64,000 bases of DNA from positions 1,690,341 through 1,754,340 of the forward strand of contig NZ_SIHI01000001.1 in NCBI RefSeq assembly GCF_007859735.1, in the 5' to 3' direction. The notes below the pieces were generated by a model. That model ran no database searches, was not told where the DNA came from, and was given only the letters and a program-made list of their open reading frames with translations. Of this stretch, positions 8,899 to 20,180 are shown piece after piece. The number at the start of each line of letters is the position of its first letter. Positions within the stretch are counted from its first letter, which is position 1. The position numbers and the translations under genes are program-made. The stretch comes from Thalassoglobus neptunius (lineage in GTDB: Bacteria > Planctomycetota > Planctomycetia > Planctomycetales > Planctomycetaceae).

Positions 8899-10059
8899 TT
8901 ACTTGTTCTCTTCTTTCATGCGATGGTCGACAAAGAACTGCACTGTTCGATCGATGATTTCCTCTCGTGTCGGAGAGATTTCTGCGTCGACTTTTCTCCA
9001 GTTGTGCCCAGAGTTCTGGATGATCATGATCTCGACGGGTGCGTCTAGCTCATCGGCCTTTTTCTTCATGTGGTAGGCATGTTTGACTGGAATGGTTGTG
9101 TCCTTGTCGCCCTGGATCATCAGTAGCGGCGGACTCACTGGCTTCAGGTAAGCGACGGGACTCATCTCTCGATAGAGTCGATTTTTGTCCGACGGATCGG
9201 AGTTGTTTCCGAGAATACGAGCACCAAATCGATCGTGGAAGTCAGGTCGATCGTCATGGTTAAACAGATCGATTCGTTCGAAGTCAGATGGTCCATACCA
9301 GGAGACTCCGGCGACCATTCTGTAAGAAGTCTCCTTCAAGTCCGGGCTTCCGGGTAAAGATTCGGGAGATGAGAGAAGGAGCAACTGAGCAATTTGCCCA
9401 CCGGCAGAATCACCCATGACAAAAACGTTAGAAGGATCAAGTTGGAGGGCGGCACTGTTCTTCGCCAGGTAGCGGACAGCATCTTTGGAATCGATGATGC
9501 AATCTCGCATGGTGACTCCACTATTGGCTCGACAGAGTCGGTAGCCGACGGAAGCAACTGCAAATCCATGATCGAGCAGTCTTTCAAAAACAACCCGAAA
9601 CGAACCGTTTGCAATTCCTTCCTTGCTCCCCGCAGCCCATCCTCCACCATGTGTGTAAACTATTAAAGGAAAGACATTCTCTTCCTTGTTGTTATGGGTT
9701 TCAGGATAATAAAGGTCCAGTAATAGTTTGCGATTCCCGATCGTCTTGTAGACGACGTTCAGTTTCTTTTCACCTTTCGTGTCGAGTGACCGGACTGGCG
9801 CAGCTGCCAGTTCTTCAACGGAGAGGACTTCGTCGCGATTGACGTCCAGTTTTGCGTAGCGTCTCCAGGTTCGTTCGTTTTCCGACTTTTCAAATGTTCC
9901 GTTCCCGTCGCTGTCGATCCTCTCCATCAATCGGTTGGCTCGATCAAGCGATTCGGCGCTAATGTTGCTCATTGACGCCACTTCATTTTGTGCAAACGCG
10001 AGCGCACCGCTGAGATGGATGACGATGGCGATTGTGTAGAAGGATAAAGTTCGGGTCAT
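8899..10059 (-). CDS. exported alpha/beta hydrolase (HSL-type esterase) with EF-hand
   Basis: 386 residues from ATG 10059. A signal peptide ([21 protein letters not shown]) precedes an EF-hand-like loop, [12 protein letters not shown], and a partner, [12 protein letters not shown], around residues 45-80. The hydrolase has the oxyanion motif HGGGW, nucleophile elbow GDSAGG, acid in GDKDTTIPV and catalytic His in NSGHNW, fitting the hormone-sensitive-lipase/carboxylesterase group. The start codon overlaps the stop of the preceding gene by ATGA, so the two are co-translated. It probably removes acyl or acetyl groups from polysaccharide in the periplasm; the substrate is inference. Confidence 0.88.
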   Translation of the reverse strand: MTRTLSFYTIAIVIHLSGALAFAQNEVASMSNISAESLDRANRLMERIDSDGNGTFEKSENERTWRRYAKLDVNRDEVLSVEELAAAPVRSLDTKGEKKLNVVYKTIGNRKLLLDLYYPETHNNKEENVFPLIVYTHGGGWAAGSKEGIANGSFRVVFERLLDHGFAVASVGYRLCRANSGVTMRDCIIDSKDAVRYLAKNSAALQLDPSNVFVMGDSAGGQIAQLLLLSSPESLPGSPDLKETSYRMVAGVSWYGPSDFERIDLFNHDDRPDFHDRFGARILGNNSDPSDKNRLYREMSPVAYLKPVSPPLLMIQGDKDTTIPVKHAYHMKKKADELDAPVEIMIIQNSGHNWRKVDAEISPTREEIIDRTVQFFVDHRMKEENK

Positions 10060-11297
10060 TTGTCGCCTCGATTCTTGTGCCATTGAATTTCTGCGTTTCG
10101 ATTCTCAAGATCGACCGAAACCGTTGCATGTTGAAAAGACCGTGAGTATCGAAACCCGTCTCTCTGTGCCGGACCTTTCGGAGGGCCAAGCGGTCGATCG
10201 TACTCTGGAAACCATCTCATCCATCTGGTGTTTTCGTCGGCGGAATATCCTTCGTGGATGCGAAAATAGCTATGCTTCTCGGCGCAGATCAGAAAGATGG
10301 CCAGTGGGTAGACGAGGCTCGATTTTGTTTGATCATCGGAGCCTGCAATTCTGTGAGGCTCATCAATCCCGAGAACGCTGGTATTTCGCGTCTCCGCTCC
10401 GGGAGGGATCATCCCGGATGTAAAAGCGATGATTTTCCCCTGACGAGCGGCCTGCTGCATCGCATCAATTCCTTTCGCTACGTACTCTTCGTAGCTGACT
10501 CCTTCTACATTGTGAAAGAAGCCCTCGAGATAAGACCCGTCGAAGGTGTCGAGGTATTCCAACCCAGCATTGTCAAAGCGAGCACGGAGGATGTTGGCGA
10601 CCATCAGTTTGTCGGGACCGATCGCTTCTCGTGTTTGTTTAGTTAACGAGTGATAACCATCGATTGTCTCGTCTTTTCTGGAAGCACCGATCTGATTGCG
10701 AAGAAAGTTCGGTTCAAGTGCCTTCACGTTTCCGTCGAGGAAAACACCGTCGATATGTGGGGAAGATGTCACATCCTGGCATGCACGTACCCACCATCGA
10801 CGCACACTTTCGTTGGACAGGTCGTAGGCCTCGAGTCGATTCCGAATCAGGTTCGTTCGTCCGTTTGAATCGTGTAAAAAGGCATCGGGAATCTGTTCAA
10901 GCTCTTTGTCGGCTTCATAACCTTGATAATGAACGATGACATTTCGGTAGTAGAGAATCGTGGTATCCGGATTGATTGCTTTCACGGCTCGGGCGGCGGC
11001 GAGCGTTCCTGCTTCAATCGATCCATAGTCGCGATGGCCATTGGCCTTTTCGAAAGTGATCAGCGGGAACTTTGCCAGAAAGTTTAGTTCTTCATCGGAG
11101 TATGCAGTCGCCTTGCGAATATGCATGTACAGGGGAATCGTGTCCCAGGAAAACTTAGGATGGTTTGGCTTCTGATCCTCGCAATTGTTGGGCGAGGAGG
11201 GTTTAGCCGCTTCATTTGCGAATGCTTTTGATGGGCATGTAAACTGGAAGCCAATGATGAAGGTGAAGAGGTAGGTGAAGAGATGGGTTCGTTTCAT
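10056..11297 (-). CDS. putative exported glycoside hydrolase (GHL15-like TIM barrel)
   Basis: 413 residues. ATG 11297 is chosen because a signal peptide follows directly ([20 protein letters not shown]); a longer frame begins at 11444. The mature part has TIM-barrel strand ends typical of the hypothetical glycosidase group GHL15: [24 protein letters not shown]-like [15 protein letters not shown] and FDGSYLEGF, with candidate acidic catalytic residues in FLDG and YLEG. The gene ends in an ATGA overlap with the esterase, so the two products probably work on the same polymer. The substrate is unknown. Confidence 0.72.
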   Translation of the reverse strand: MKRTHLFTYLFTFIIGFQFTCPSKAFANEAAKPSSPNNCEDQKPNHPKFSWDTIPLYMHIRKATAYSDEELNFLAKFPLITFEKANGHRDYGSIEAGTLAAARAVKAINPDTTILYYRNVIVHYQGYEADKELEQIPDAFLHDSNGRTNLIRNRLEAYDLSNESVRRWWVRACQDVTSSPHIDGVFLDGNVKALEPNFLRNQIGASRKDETIDGYHSLTKQTREAIGPDKLMVANILRARFDNAGLEYLDTFDGSYLEGFFHNVEGVSYEEYVAKGIDAMQQAARQGKIIAFTSGMIPPGAETRNTSVLGIDEPHRIAGSDDQTKSSLVYPLAIFLICAEKHSYFRIHEGYSADENTRWMRWFPEYDRPLGPPKGPAQRDGFRYSRSFQHATVSVDLENRNAEIQWHKNRGDK

Positions 11298-11430
11298 AAT
11301 GGCTGCCGGATGATGTTGTACGAACTCTTGCGGAATCGGTCTTCTGACGGGAGGAGAAATTGAGTGTGCTTGAGCAAAATCGCCGAGTGGTCGCGAGTGT
11401 GATTCTGACTCACTTCTGACGTGTCGCGGG

Positions 11431-13695
11431 TTATTGGTTTGCATACTGGTGAGAAGTTTTCTCCAACCCCACCTTCGACCAGTCGGTCTGTTCGAAACCG
11501 AGACGGAGCGCTGGCGAATCAGGAGCTAATCGAAAGTCTCCGTTCTCGGGATCAACGAAGAGCGGATCTTCGGCGAGGCTGTGGATATCGACGCCGTCGC
11601 GTTTCTGATTGGCAAGCATGGCTGTGCCAAGTTCGTTGTTTTCAACGCAGTAATAAATGTTAAAGTCGGTCGCAGCCTGATGTGATTTAGCCAGAAGACG
11701 GCCGCGACGATCTTCCGTATTGTTTCTGCGCCCAGGCGGCAATTCATCGATGAATGTGCAGGGCTCGGATTTCGAATAGAAGATGTTTCGTTGGATTGTC
11801 GCTCCCGTCATCGGCCCCTCGCGGAGAGAAAGGTAATAACCTCGAGGAGGGGCAAGGATCTCTGCGACAATATTGTTTTCGCACTTATTATTCAGCTTGA
11901 GAATGATCCCTTGCGTAGCGCATCGATAGATGAGATTGCCGAAGATATGCGTGTCTGTCTGTCCCCCGTCTGTTCGAATCGCAGCCTGCATCTGCATTGG
12001 TGCAACAAGGTGATGAATATAATTGTGGCGAATGATATTTCCCGAGCCAGCGCCTCTTATGTAGATTCCATTTCCATCACCGAGCAACTCCATTGCGTGA
12101 TGGATTTCGTTGTACTCGATGACGTTGTCATTCGTGTGGAGGTATCCGAGTACGTCGTTTCGCGTTGGGTTTCTTGGCAACAGATCAAGTTCGTTGTGAC
12201 GGATCGTCCTGCTGAGTTCGCGTCCATTTCGACGAAAGAAATCAGCCATGCATCCGGAGATAATGATTCCCGTGTACGGAGTGTGATGAATGAGGTTGTT
12301 CGCAACGCGATTGCTTCCACTTTGCCAGACCATGATGCCGGGGGAGTGGGAATAGATGCGGCCGCAATGGTGGATGTGATTGTTCTGGATGAGATTGTTT
12401 CGGTTGACATCCTTTTTCCCCGGTCCATAACCGCAGAGGAGAACTCCGGTTCCTCCCATGTTCTCGATTAGATTGTCGGACACCGTGTTGTTTTGACCAT
12501 GAAGGTCTATCCGAATTGCGCCGCTTCCACTGTGAGCGAATCGGCACTGCTCAACCCGACAATTCTCTGTCCCCCGCAGCCGAATCAGAGCGTTGTCTTT
12601 GTCATGAAGCTCCCAATCGTGTTGCAGGCCAGCATCTGCGTTGGATAACTGATAGCGGTCCCCATGTATGAATGTAAGACCTTTAAAGCATAAGTTTTGA
12701 ACAGGGATGTCCTGGGGGGCAGCAACATCAATCTCGCCTTCGATTCGGATTAATTCCGTCAACTGAGGAGCGAAGACTGCTGACGTGTTCCGGGGCCAGA
12801 GGTAGAGCTTGCCTTCCGCTTTGTTCAAAACCCATTCCCCGGGAGAATCGAGTTCGAACAGTGTGTTCTCAATCCAGCATGACTCAGTATCTTTGAGAAA
12901 ATGGAGGCGGTTCATTGCGTAGGTCGCGCTGACAGATGTGCGGCCAACCCGTCGCTGTTCATCAATCGACTCAAGCGGAAGGATGTTCACGATCCAAGCG
13001 TGATGGGGACGAACGACAACTTCGATGTCCTCGACATTCGGCCAAGGATGAAATTGCTCGGGAGGGAAGTGAATCTCGTTGCGCGTTCCGCCACTGAGAG
13101 GAATAAATCTTTCTGAACGGGCGCGGGGAAGTAGTCCGTCCGAATCGAAGAGGGCGCAGAAAGAGTCGTCGACATCCGCGACGAGAACATGTTCAGGAGC
13201 CTCGTTTGTGAGCCCCGGAGGCGGGGACGTCGGCTTCCTCCAGCCGGTGATTTTCTTTCCAGAACTGAAAATCGGAGTTTCACCTGGATAGGCAGCATAA
13301 GTGACGGTCGAGCCCGCGGTCCCGGAGTCTTCGAGGCTGAAGACGACCGTTTGATTCAACTGGTACCTTCCGTCTCGAATGAGAACAAGGACGTCTTTCT
13401 CGCGATTCTTTCGCGACTCTCGGACGGCATCGCGAGCACGTGCAAGCGACGCAAACGGACCATCGGTCAGGTTCGAATTGGGGGCAGGAAGGCTCCCCGA
13501 CCATGTATCGGAACCTTGTGGCGAGACATAGAAGTCTGCTTCAAGAGCGGCACATTCGCTCGAGCAACACGCAGCAGCGAATGCCAGTGCGAGAAAGACG
13601 ACGTTGCCAAATTTGGGCGCCAGAGAAATCGAAATCGGACAGAAAGTCGCACTCGGATCGCGTCCGCTCTTCCGTCTCATTGAAGACACCCCCAT
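11431..13695 (-). CDS. exported right-handed parallel beta-helix protein
   Basis: About 754 residues. A signal-like segment (NVVFLALAFAAACCSSECAA) is followed by ADFYVSPQGSDTWSG, the standard entry of PelL/NosD-like beta-helix proteins, then ASLARARDAVRE. From about residue 400 the helix coils repeat N-rich turns (NNTVSDNLIENMGGTGV, RVANNLIHHTPYTGI, NVIEYNEIHHA, NIIRHNYIHHL, HIFGNLIYRC). It is probably a polysaccharide lyase, epimerase or binding protein. Start is uncertain: ATG 13695 or 13680 are sensible, and the frame stays open to 13803. It lies 133 bases upstream of the putative glycosidase on the same strand. Confidence 0.8.
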   Translation of the reverse strand: MGVSSMRRKSGRDPSATFCPISISLAPKFGNVVFLALAFAAACCSSECAALEADFYVSPQGSDTWSGSLPAPNSNLTDGPFASLARARDAVRESRKNREKDVLVLIRDGRYQLNQTVVFSLEDSGTAGSTVTYAAYPGETPIFSSGKKITGWRKPTSPPPGLTNEAPEHVLVADVDDSFCALFDSDGLLPRARSERFIPLSGGTRNEIHFPPEQFHPWPNVEDIEVVVRPHHAWIVNILPLESIDEQRRVGRTSVSATYAMNRLHFLKDTESCWIENTLFELDSPGEWVLNKAEGKLYLWPRNTSAVFAPQLTELIRIEGEIDVAAPQDIPVQNLCFKGLTFIHGDRYQLSNADAGLQHDWELHDKDNALIRLRGTENCRVEQCRFAHSGSGAIRIDLHGQNNTVSDNLIENMGGTGVLLCGYGPGKKDVNRNNLIQNNHIHHCGRIYSHSPGIMVWQSGSNRVANNLIHHTPYTGIIISGCMADFFRRNGRELSRTIRHNELDLLPRNPTRNDVLGYLHTNDNVIEYNEIHHAMELLGDGNGIYIRGAGSGNIIRHNYIHHLVAPMQMQAAIRTDGGQTDTHIFGNLIYRCATQGIILKLNNKCENNIVAEILAPPRGYYLSLREGPMTGATIQRNIFYSKSEPCTFIDELPPGRRNNTEDRRGRLLAKSHQAATDFNIYYCVENNELGTAMLANQKRDGVDIHSLAEDPLFVDPENGDFRLAPDSPALRLGFEQTDWSKVGLEKTSHQYANQ

Positions 13696-14059
13696 ATCAC
13701 CACTTCTTTCCAGCGAAAGTCGCTTCTTCAGTGCACTTCCTGTTGGAGTAGCACTGCTTGATGGAGTGGGTGCCGCGCCCGCTATCCATGGTTGAGCGAG
13801 CACGTGCTCACCAAATATTGACTTCGAACTGACGAATTCTCAGCAACGATCGATTCGCTACCGCTATCGTCGATCTGAATCAGGTCACGACAGCGGTAGC
13901 AGATCGGTTGAGATGTTTGATCACGTTGGTCGTCACGAATCGCGACAAACCACGGATGGCAATGCTCTCGGATCGGTTCCAAAACTGCGATTCGAGTGGT
14001 TCTTTGGAAAGCCCACTGCTTTGAACACAGTTCGGAACCGAGTCCTGAAGTGACGTCCG

Positions 14060-17000
14060 CTACTTTTTCAGGCTGATCAGGTACTTCAACAAGTCGTTGA
14101 ATTCCTGACGGTTCTTCAGTGAGCGAACCAATCCTGCGGGCATCATCGAAACCTTTGATTCGATTAATTCGTCGACGGATTGACGAGGAATCGTAATTGG
14201 CTTTGGAGCAGCCAGGTTTCTCAAGATGATTTCGTTGTCGTCTTCGGAAATTCGAATTCCGGTGACGACTTTCCCTTCGACAGTCATGACATTGATTTGT
14301 GCAAACTCCTTGTCAATTTTCTGTGACGGATGCAGAACTGAGTTGACCCAGTCGACAGGCTTCATCTCCTTCTTAAGTTGAGTCAGGTCCGGACCCATGC
14401 GCGGTGCGTTTCCGGGAGGATCATGACATGCGAAACATGAGGCTGCCGACGTATAGAACAATCGCTTCCCGCGTCTCTCGTTTCCTTCTTCCCAAGCGAT
14501 TTGCGCCAGTTCGTCGGGAGATTGATTGAGCAGTTCCTTTTCCAGTGCCAAGTTGTTGATCTCTTCCGGCTGCTTCAGGTCTTCATCGGACATCAGTTCC
14601 TTCTCAAGCGGATGAAGCTTGGCGAGATCTTCCGGTTTCCAGAATGTCGTTCGATCCGACGACTCTGTGCGGACTCGCGCGACGGTCTCTGAATCGATTG
14701 GAGAAGCTTTGTTGCCCCACGTGTTGCGGACGAATGTTAATACGTCTGCCATTTCATCATCGTTTAATAAATCGCGAAAGGCAGTCATGGGAGGGACACC
14801 CCGGGAAGGGTCATAAATTTTTCCTCGAACCTGCATTTTTCCCCACATTCCATGGAGTGCAAGTTTAATTAAACGCTCCTCGCTTCCGGTGACCCAAGGG
14901 CTTCCGACCAATGGGGGATAGACAACTCCGTTGCCTTCGCCACTTGTTTGGTGGCAAGTCGCACAATGCGATTCACGCTGGAAGATCTCGCTGCCGCGCC
15001 GATACGAGCCGTGATACTTTCGGTCGAGATGGCGTGGTGGACGATAGGTGACCACGTGAAGTTCCGGCGGTGCAGCAAAATCGGAGGCGAGTTTCGTGTC
15101 GAACTTCGTCCAGAAATGTTGAACCGTTTTGGCTGCGACAGCTGCATGTGGAACATCGGAGTTGAGCAGTTTATTGAGCAACTCTTCGTTGGTGACATTG
15201 TGTTGCTGGTGAAGCCACAATGCTTCTAACAGATGGTGAGCTTCCTCTTCGTCATTCGGATCAAAGTCTTCGGCCCATGCTTGAGCGGCGTTAATCACAG
15301 CTTCGGAATTACGGCCACTTAATTCGATTCGGGTGCGATGGCGAACCCCGTCGACCGGATGCTTGAGGTTTTCAAGAAGCTTCTCAATCGGTTGGTCGGC
15401 GATGGCGACCGGTTCCTGCAGTGGCCGATCTTTGACTGTCAATCGCAAGATTCGGCCGTGTTTGTGATCGCGACTCGGATCACGAATGTTGTGTTGCATA
15501 TGGCCGATGATCATGTTGTGCCAGTCGGCAACATAAAGTGCACCGTCTTCACCAATGATTGCATCACTCGGGCGGAAATTGCGGTCTTCGCCATTCAATA
15601 AATCCTGAACCGGAGTCCCCCACACATTTCCGTACTCGCGTCGACCGCCGTCTCCTCTGTCGAGGTCATACTGTCTCACTCCCAGAAATCCGATCACGTT
15701 GAGGACCAGAAAGTCTTGTTGCATATCTTGAGGGAAGTGAGCCGACGAGAGGATTTCGTTTGCCGGCACCGGACGGAATTCTTTCTCCAACAGGGAGTGC
15801 ATTTGGAAGCCGTTCCCTTTACGCCGAACCTGGTACGACTTTCCTCCCGTTCCGTCGTTGGCATACAAGTAACCCCAACGGTCGAAACTTGTTCCATGCG
15901 GGTTCGGGCTGTTCGCTGCAACTGGTGTGATTGCGAACGTTCGAGGATCGAAGCGATACATCCCGGAACCACCGGTACTGAGGTTCTGCTTCCAGGGGGT
16001 TTCGTGATTGTGGACAAGGAAAATTCCGCTTTGCCAATAGATTCCCCCGTCAGGGCCATAGATCAGATTGTTCGCAGCATGGTGAGTGTCCGAAGTTCCC
16101 AGTCCCTGAAGGATCGGAAATCGGACATCGGCTTTGTCATCTCCGTCAGTGTCTCTTAGAAACAGAAGGTCCGGGCCCGACGTGACGAGAACTCCGCCAC
16201 CCCAGAATTCGAATCCCAAGGGGTTGTGGACATGAGCGAAGATTTTCCGCTCGTCGGCGACCCCGTCTCGATCGTTGTCGACGAAGATCATCAAGCTGTC
16301 TTTGAGTTCATCACCCGGTTCCCATTTCGGATACGAGTTCCAGCTGGCTGCCCAGAGTCGTCCTTTTGAATCGACTTGAAGTTGGACCGGGTTAGCGAGA
16401 TCCGGGAACATCTCTTCTGAGGCGAAGATGTTTAACTCGAATCCATCGGGAATGTTAATTTGTTCCAGGCTTTCTTCGGGAGAAAGATAATCGGAACTCC
16501 CTTCTTTCGCTTCGCTGGAGCTACGGCTTCCGCCACCGACATTGGTTTTTACAGCCACTGGTGAGGGGACATTGGAGTCATCCGGTTTAATCGAATTTCC
16601 AGCCGCGGCAGCCCAAATCACCGGGTCGCGATTGGACGTCATCAGGTCCAGCATTTTCAATTCGTGGACCAGTACGTCTGCATTGGTTTGTCCATCAACG
16701 AAGCTGAGAGTTGAGCGTGAGCCCCAAATGTCGTTGCCATCGGTAGCGCGATAGCGATTGTGCCAGTGCCAGTTCTTGTCTTCAACTGTTTCGTAAACCA
16801 GTGGAAGGTTTTCGTCATTAGTTGATGGCTCTCCGGTCAGCTGCTCCGCGATAACATCGGCAAGTTTGCGATACCCCAATGCGTTCAGGTGAATCCCGTT
16901 GAGCGTTAACTGTTCCGGAGTCGTCTCATATAACTTGAGGGTCGGAGTGTATAGATCGACAAAGGTCGCGCCGGAAGCTTCGGCTGCTCGTTGAGTTGCG

Positions 17001-17611
17001 AGCGTGTAAGCTTTTAGATTGGCGTTTAGTTCTTTGCCATCTGGCAAGTTGGGCTTTCCGGTGTTCTCGTAAGCAATCGGACTAAATAAGACGAATCTCG
17101 CGTCGACTCCTGCCTCTTTGCGAAGTGTTCGATACTTTTCCACCAGCTTGACGAGTTCTTGTTCGTAGGCGGAAGCTTTCTCCGGTCCGCCATGCGACTC
17201 GTTGTAACCGAACATGATCCAGACGACACTCGGGGAGACATGTTGCAGATACTCGGTGTCGTTGGTAAATCCCTTGTTTCGAGGACGCTCGTTGACGATA
17301 TCCCCTGAGAAGCTCATGTTGCGGAAGCGGATGTTCTTTCCTTGCAGATTCGACTGCAAAACCGTTTCGACCCACGGTGCATGTTGCATGCGGTCAGCCA
17401 GCCCGTTCCCGAAAATGGCGACGACATCGTCTTCCTGGAACTCGAAAGAAGCTTCTTCAGACCGGACTTCCGAGCAGACCAGAATGGAGAAAACGGTGAA
17501 CAACATCCCGGCAGCCATTGTCACGCGGCTGCGAACTGACGATCTCGCCCGGTGTGTGGGATCGTCAGGGAACGCTGGATTTCTATGTAATTGGAGAATT
17601 GCTGCGAGCAT
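14060..17611 (-). CDS. PVC-type heme-binding dehydrogenase with N-terminal SGNH hydrolase domain
   Basis: 1183 residues. Hydrophobic segment near residues 32-52, then an SGNH/GDSL-like domain: IFGNGLADR (serine position replaced by Gly-Asn), MFGYNES, and [16 protein letters not shown] with the terminal His. From about 355 the PVC membrane-bound dehydrogenase-type propeller begins ([43 protein letters not shown]). Two c-type heme sites follow: CATCH in the first cytochrome domain and CFACH in the second, which closes with the PVC heme domain ([21 protein letters not shown]). It is probably periplasmic electron-accepting sugar oxidation. An internal start at 17518 is possible. Confidence 0.88.
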   Translation of the reverse strand: MLAAILQLHRNPAFPDDPTHRARSSVRSRVTMAAGMLFTVFSILVCSEVRSEEASFEFQEDDVVAIFGNGLADRMQHAPWVETVLQSNLQGKNIRFRNMSFSGDIVNERPRNKGFTNDTEYLQHVSPSVVWIMFGYNESHGGPEKASAYEQELVKLVEKYRTLRKEAGVDARFVLFSPIAYENTGKPNLPDGKELNANLKAYTLATQRAAEASGATFVDLYTPTLKLYETTPEQLTLNGIHLNALGYRKLADVIAEQLTGEPSTNDENLPLVYETVEDKNWHWHNRYRATDGNDIWGSRSTLSFVDGQTNADVLVHELKMLDLMTSNRDPVIWAAAAGNSIKPDDSNVPSPVAVKTNVGGGSRSSSEAKEGSSDYLSPEESLEQINIPDGFELNIFASEEMFPDLANPVQLQVDSKGRLWAASWNSYPKWEPGDELKDSLMIFVDNDRDGVADERKIFAHVHNPLGFEFWGGGVLVTSGPDLLFLRDTDGDDKADVRFPILQGLGTSDTHHAANNLIYGPDGGIYWQSGIFLVHNHETPWKQNLSTGGSGMYRFDPRTFAITPVAANSPNPHGTSFDRWGYLYANDGTGGKSYQVRRKGNGFQMHSLLEKEFRPVPANEILSSAHFPQDMQQDFLVLNVIGFLGVRQYDLDRGDGGRREYGNVWGTPVQDLLNGEDRNFRPSDAIIGEDGALYVADWHNMIIGHMQHNIRDPSRDHKHGRILRLTVKDRPLQEPVAIADQPIEKLLENLKHPVDGVRHRTRIELSGRNSEAVINAAQAWAEDFDPNDEEEAHHLLEALWLHQQHNVTNEELLNKLLNSDVPHAAVAAKTVQHFWTKFDTKLASDFAAPPELHVVTYRPPRHLDRKYHGSYRRGSEIFQRESHCATCHQTSGEGNGVVYPPLVGSPWVTGSEERLIKLALHGMWGKMQVRGKIYDPSRGVPPMTAFRDLLNDDEMADVLTFVRNTWGNKASPIDSETVARVRTESSDRTTFWKPEDLAKLHPLEKELMSDEDLKQPEEINNLALEKELLNQSPDELAQIAWEEGNERRGKRLFYTSAASCFACHDPPGNAPRMGPDLTQLKKEMKPVDWVNSVLHPSQKIDKEFAQINVMTVEGKVVTGIRISEDDNEIILRNLAAPKPITIPRQSVDELIESKVSMMPAGLVRSLKNRQEFNDLLKYLISLKK

Positions 17612-17910
17612 AAGTTGTCCAGGTTATAGATCGAAAGGGGGAGGGTACTCGGTTTTAAGTGATGTAAGTGTGATTGAGGCCAATTTGTGAACGACACCTC
17701 CGATTGCGAAGTTCGTCCGTCATGAAGTCGTCGCTCGTTGGCGGTTAGTGTGAGGATCTCATCGATAGGTGAGTTTTGATGTTATTCGACAGCATTGAGA
17801 CCCTCCAGCCTCTCGTGAACTTTTCTACAATTGAACATCAAAGTTTCGAAACGGTGGTTTCACGCTGAATCCCTTTTGACGCACAATTGGTTCTCATGGG
17901 GCTTCCGGTG
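17612..17910. other. intergenic region
   Basis: About 300 bases between the cytochrome gene and the FecR-LamG gene, both on the minus strand. It probably contains the promoter of the large cytochrome gene. I see no gene, hairpin with T-run or clear -35/-10 pair. Confidence 0.5.
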
Positions 17911-19644
17911 TCAGGGGCGACCAAGTTCGTAAATTCGACGCACTTCGTCCCTATCAATGGCTTGTCCGAAGATGATCAGTTCGTCCATACATCCATTCAG
18001 GTTTCGAACACTCGTTCGGCGGTGACGACTTGTTGGAGCGCTCCAGTTCCCAATGGTGGCGTTTCCAATACTTAACAATCCTGTGGGGGGAGATTTGAGG
18101 GGCTCGCGAGTCGCCACTTCTCCGTTAACATAGTGCAGAACATGCGAGTTTTCGGCGTCGTAGACGGTCGCCAAATGTACCCATTGCCCAAGTCGAAAGA
18201 GATTGAAAATCGACTCCGTCCTGTAGCTGTGCGACTCGCCCTTCCCGTACCGTACTCCAAGAACGAGGGACCCGCTCTGCCGGATCTGCCAGTGGGGCTG
18301 GTTGACGCTGAAGCCATCGGCCAAGACCAGAGAGTTGGAGAGTCGGTCGAGCCCATCAATCCGAATCCAGGTGGAATACGTGAGGGATTCGAACTCACCG
18401 GGGATGGTGATTCTGACTCGGTCTCCGGGGCGCTTGAATTGCAATGATGTTTTTCCGGGCCATCGTCCCTCAGCCCATTCGCAACCAACAATTGCACCTT
18501 CCACTTTCGTGTCCTCTGGTCCATGCCCGATCAGAAGCCGGTCTGCCTGAACATTTCGATCGAAGGGAAAGTACGCAATGACTCGCGGGTCATCCTGAAG
18601 CGAATTGCGGAAAGCTTGCCAGTTCTGGAGCCTCTCTCGCTGCCGTGCATCTGTGAGTGTGCTCAACCGATCGGGGCTGACAAAATCGGCATCTCGCACG
18701 GCTATTGAAGCGGAGGTTCCGTTGCTATCAACGGCAAGTGCGTCGCCGGCGTTGAGTTCTCGTAAAGTTGTCTGATTCCGGTTCGATTCAGCATCGTAGA
18801 GTTCGACTTTCCCGTCGAAGACGTGAACTTCAGCGAGGCCATCCCCCGAGACGTCCAACCCGAATTCGGTTCCGAGATCGACAAGTTCGAACGATGGAGC
18901 AAGGACTGAAAATCCGCGAGCCGGTTTGGGAACATGAGCGCGGAGACGACCCTTTCTGCAAATGACTCGAGACTCATCGACAATTTCAATATCTGCCGGA
19001 CCTTCCACGACGACTGTTGCTCCGCAGTAAAACTCCAACTGGAGGAGGCCTGCTTCCCATGCCATGGACCTTGGGGGAATTGTCTCCCCAATCTGCCAGT
19101 CCTCGGTTTCAACGCCAGAAAGCCCGGCAACTCGTGTCAGAACAGCAACTCCTCCGTCATCCATGTCTGTGGGATCGGATGTGCTTTCCCGATCAATCAG
19201 AAGTGGAGACTCGTTTCGGTTTTGAAGACCTTCTTGTCTTGCGAGAACGGCAAAGAGCAGCAGCGACACAGTCGTCGCAATAATCCAGCCGGTCATCGTG
19301 CGGAATCGGTACCAGTCACGAAGGCTTTTCAGTGTCGTGCCAGCTTGGCGCTCCCGATGTTCGATTTGCTCTTCATGAACAGCCGAGGCAACGACTTGAT
19401 TGACAAATCCCTCGCTATCCTCAGCAGCGTGTGCCCGAACTTGAAGCGACGACAGAAATCGCTCCTGGTCGCGTAACTCGTCTTCGTACTGCGAGAGCCG
19501 ATCGCTGATCTGAAGGTGATCGCGAAGCTGTTGTAACCGGTCTGGATCAGCAGAGATACATTCGACGAGCTCAGCAATCTCGGCGTCGGAGATATCGTCA
19601 TCAAGCAACCGGCTGAGGAGCTCTTCGAATCGGTTCTTCGGCAC
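17911..19644 (-). CDS. FecR-domain anti-sigma-like membrane protein with LamG domain
   Basis: 577 residues. The cytoplasmic N-terminus (NRFEELLSRLLDDDISDAEI) is the region expected to bind the sigma factor. One membrane helix, WIIATTVSLLLFAVLA, is near residue 120. The periplasmic FecR domain spans roughly 200-300 (EFYCGATVVVEGPADIEI, FELVDLGTEFGLDV, HVFDGKVELYD). A C-terminal LamG/concanavalin domain spans about 400-575 (YSTWIRIDGL, WVHLATVYD, VNGEVATREPL, GCMDELIIFGQAI). The gene starts 2 bases after the ECF factor's stop. FecR-LamG fusions beside ECF factors are a planctomycete/verrucomicrobial theme; the LamG domain could sense a surface glycan. Confidence 0.88.
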   Translation of the reverse strand: MPKNRFEELLSRLLDDDISDAEIAELVECISADPDRLQQLRDHLQISDRLSQYEDELRDQERFLSSLQVRAHAAEDSEGFVNQVVASAVHEEQIEHRERQAGTTLKSLRDWYRFRTMTGWIIATTVSLLLFAVLARQEGLQNRNESPLLIDRESTSDPTDMDDGGVAVLTRVAGLSGVETEDWQIGETIPPRSMAWEAGLLQLEFYCGATVVVEGPADIEIVDESRVICRKGRLRAHVPKPARGFSVLAPSFELVDLGTEFGLDVSGDGLAEVHVFDGKVELYDAESNRNQTTLRELNAGDALAVDSNGTSASIAVRDADFVSPDRLSTLTDARQRERLQNWQAFRNSLQDDPRVIAYFPFDRNVQADRLLIGHGPEDTKVEGAIVGCEWAEGRWPGKTSLQFKRPGDRVRITIPGEFESLTYSTWIRIDGLDRLSNSLVLADGFSVNQPHWQIRQSGSLVLGVRYGKGESHSYRTESIFNLFRLGQWVHLATVYDAENSHVLHYVNGEVATREPLKSPPTGLLSIGNATIGNWSAPTSRHRRTSVRNLNGCMDELIIFGQAIDRDEVRRIYELGRP

Positions 19645-19646
19645 GG

Positions 19647-20180
19647 CTATCCCTCAATGACACGGAATTCAATGCACTGTTTCAGCTGTTCGCGAATTCG
19701 CATGAGTGCCTGTCGGACAGCAGTTGCCGTCATCCCCAAGTGGTCTGCCAGATCCGGAGCTTTCCATCCATCTCCATAACGACCAGAGACGATCTTTCGA
19801 CTCTTCGGAGCGAGTTGCTCGACGCAGTCTCTCAATGCTGACACTTGATATTGCTTCCAGTCCTCAGCTTCGATGCTGTGCTCTGGTGTTTGGACGAGGA
19901 CTTCGGACAATTCCTGATGAAGGATTCTCTGTCGGCGTTTGTCCTTTCGAAGTTCGTTTCTGACGAGATTCCGAGCGATTCCACGAAGCCACTTTCCAAG
20001 ATCTCGTTGGGCGTCAAAGGAATCACGCTCTCGCCAGGCGACAAGAAAAGCTTCTTGGGCCAGATCGTCCACCCAGTCCGGAGCGACACCCAACGTCCGC
20101 ACAAACGAACGCAATTGCTCGTGCTGTTCCACCACAAGTTGCGTGAATTCCGGTGAGATCGTCTGTCTGGATATCGCCAT
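19647..20180 (-). CDS. ECF sigma factor, Rhodopirellula/Verrucomicrobium family
   Basis: About 177 residues from the ATG at 20180; the frame stays open upstream to 20318 but without a start signal. Region 2 is seen in WVDDLAQEAFLVAWRERDSF and DLGKWLRGIARNLVRNELRK. Region 4 is seen in CVEQLAPKSRKIVSGRYGDG, then APDLADHLGMTATAVRQALMRIREQLKQC. This matches the sub-family found with FecR partners in planctomycetes, and the FecR-LamG gene follows after 2 bases. By analogy with FecI/FecR it probably activates an extracytoplasmic-substrate regulon; the neighbouring catabolic genes are candidate targets. Confidence 0.9.
   Translation of the reverse strand: MAISRQTISPEFTQLVVEQHEQLRSFVRTLGVAPDWVDDLAQEAFLVAWRERDSFDAQRDLGKWLRGIARNLVRNELRKDKRRQRILHQELSEVLVQTPEHSIEAEDWKQYQVSALRDCVEQLAPKSRKIVSGRYGDGWKAPDLADHLGMTATAVRQALMRIREQLKQCIEFRVIEG

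Noticed and set aside
11791-12471. 226-codon plus-strand frame opposite the beta-helix gene
   Set aside because: Antisense shadow of the regular N-rich coils; the minus-strand beta-helix reading explains the region.
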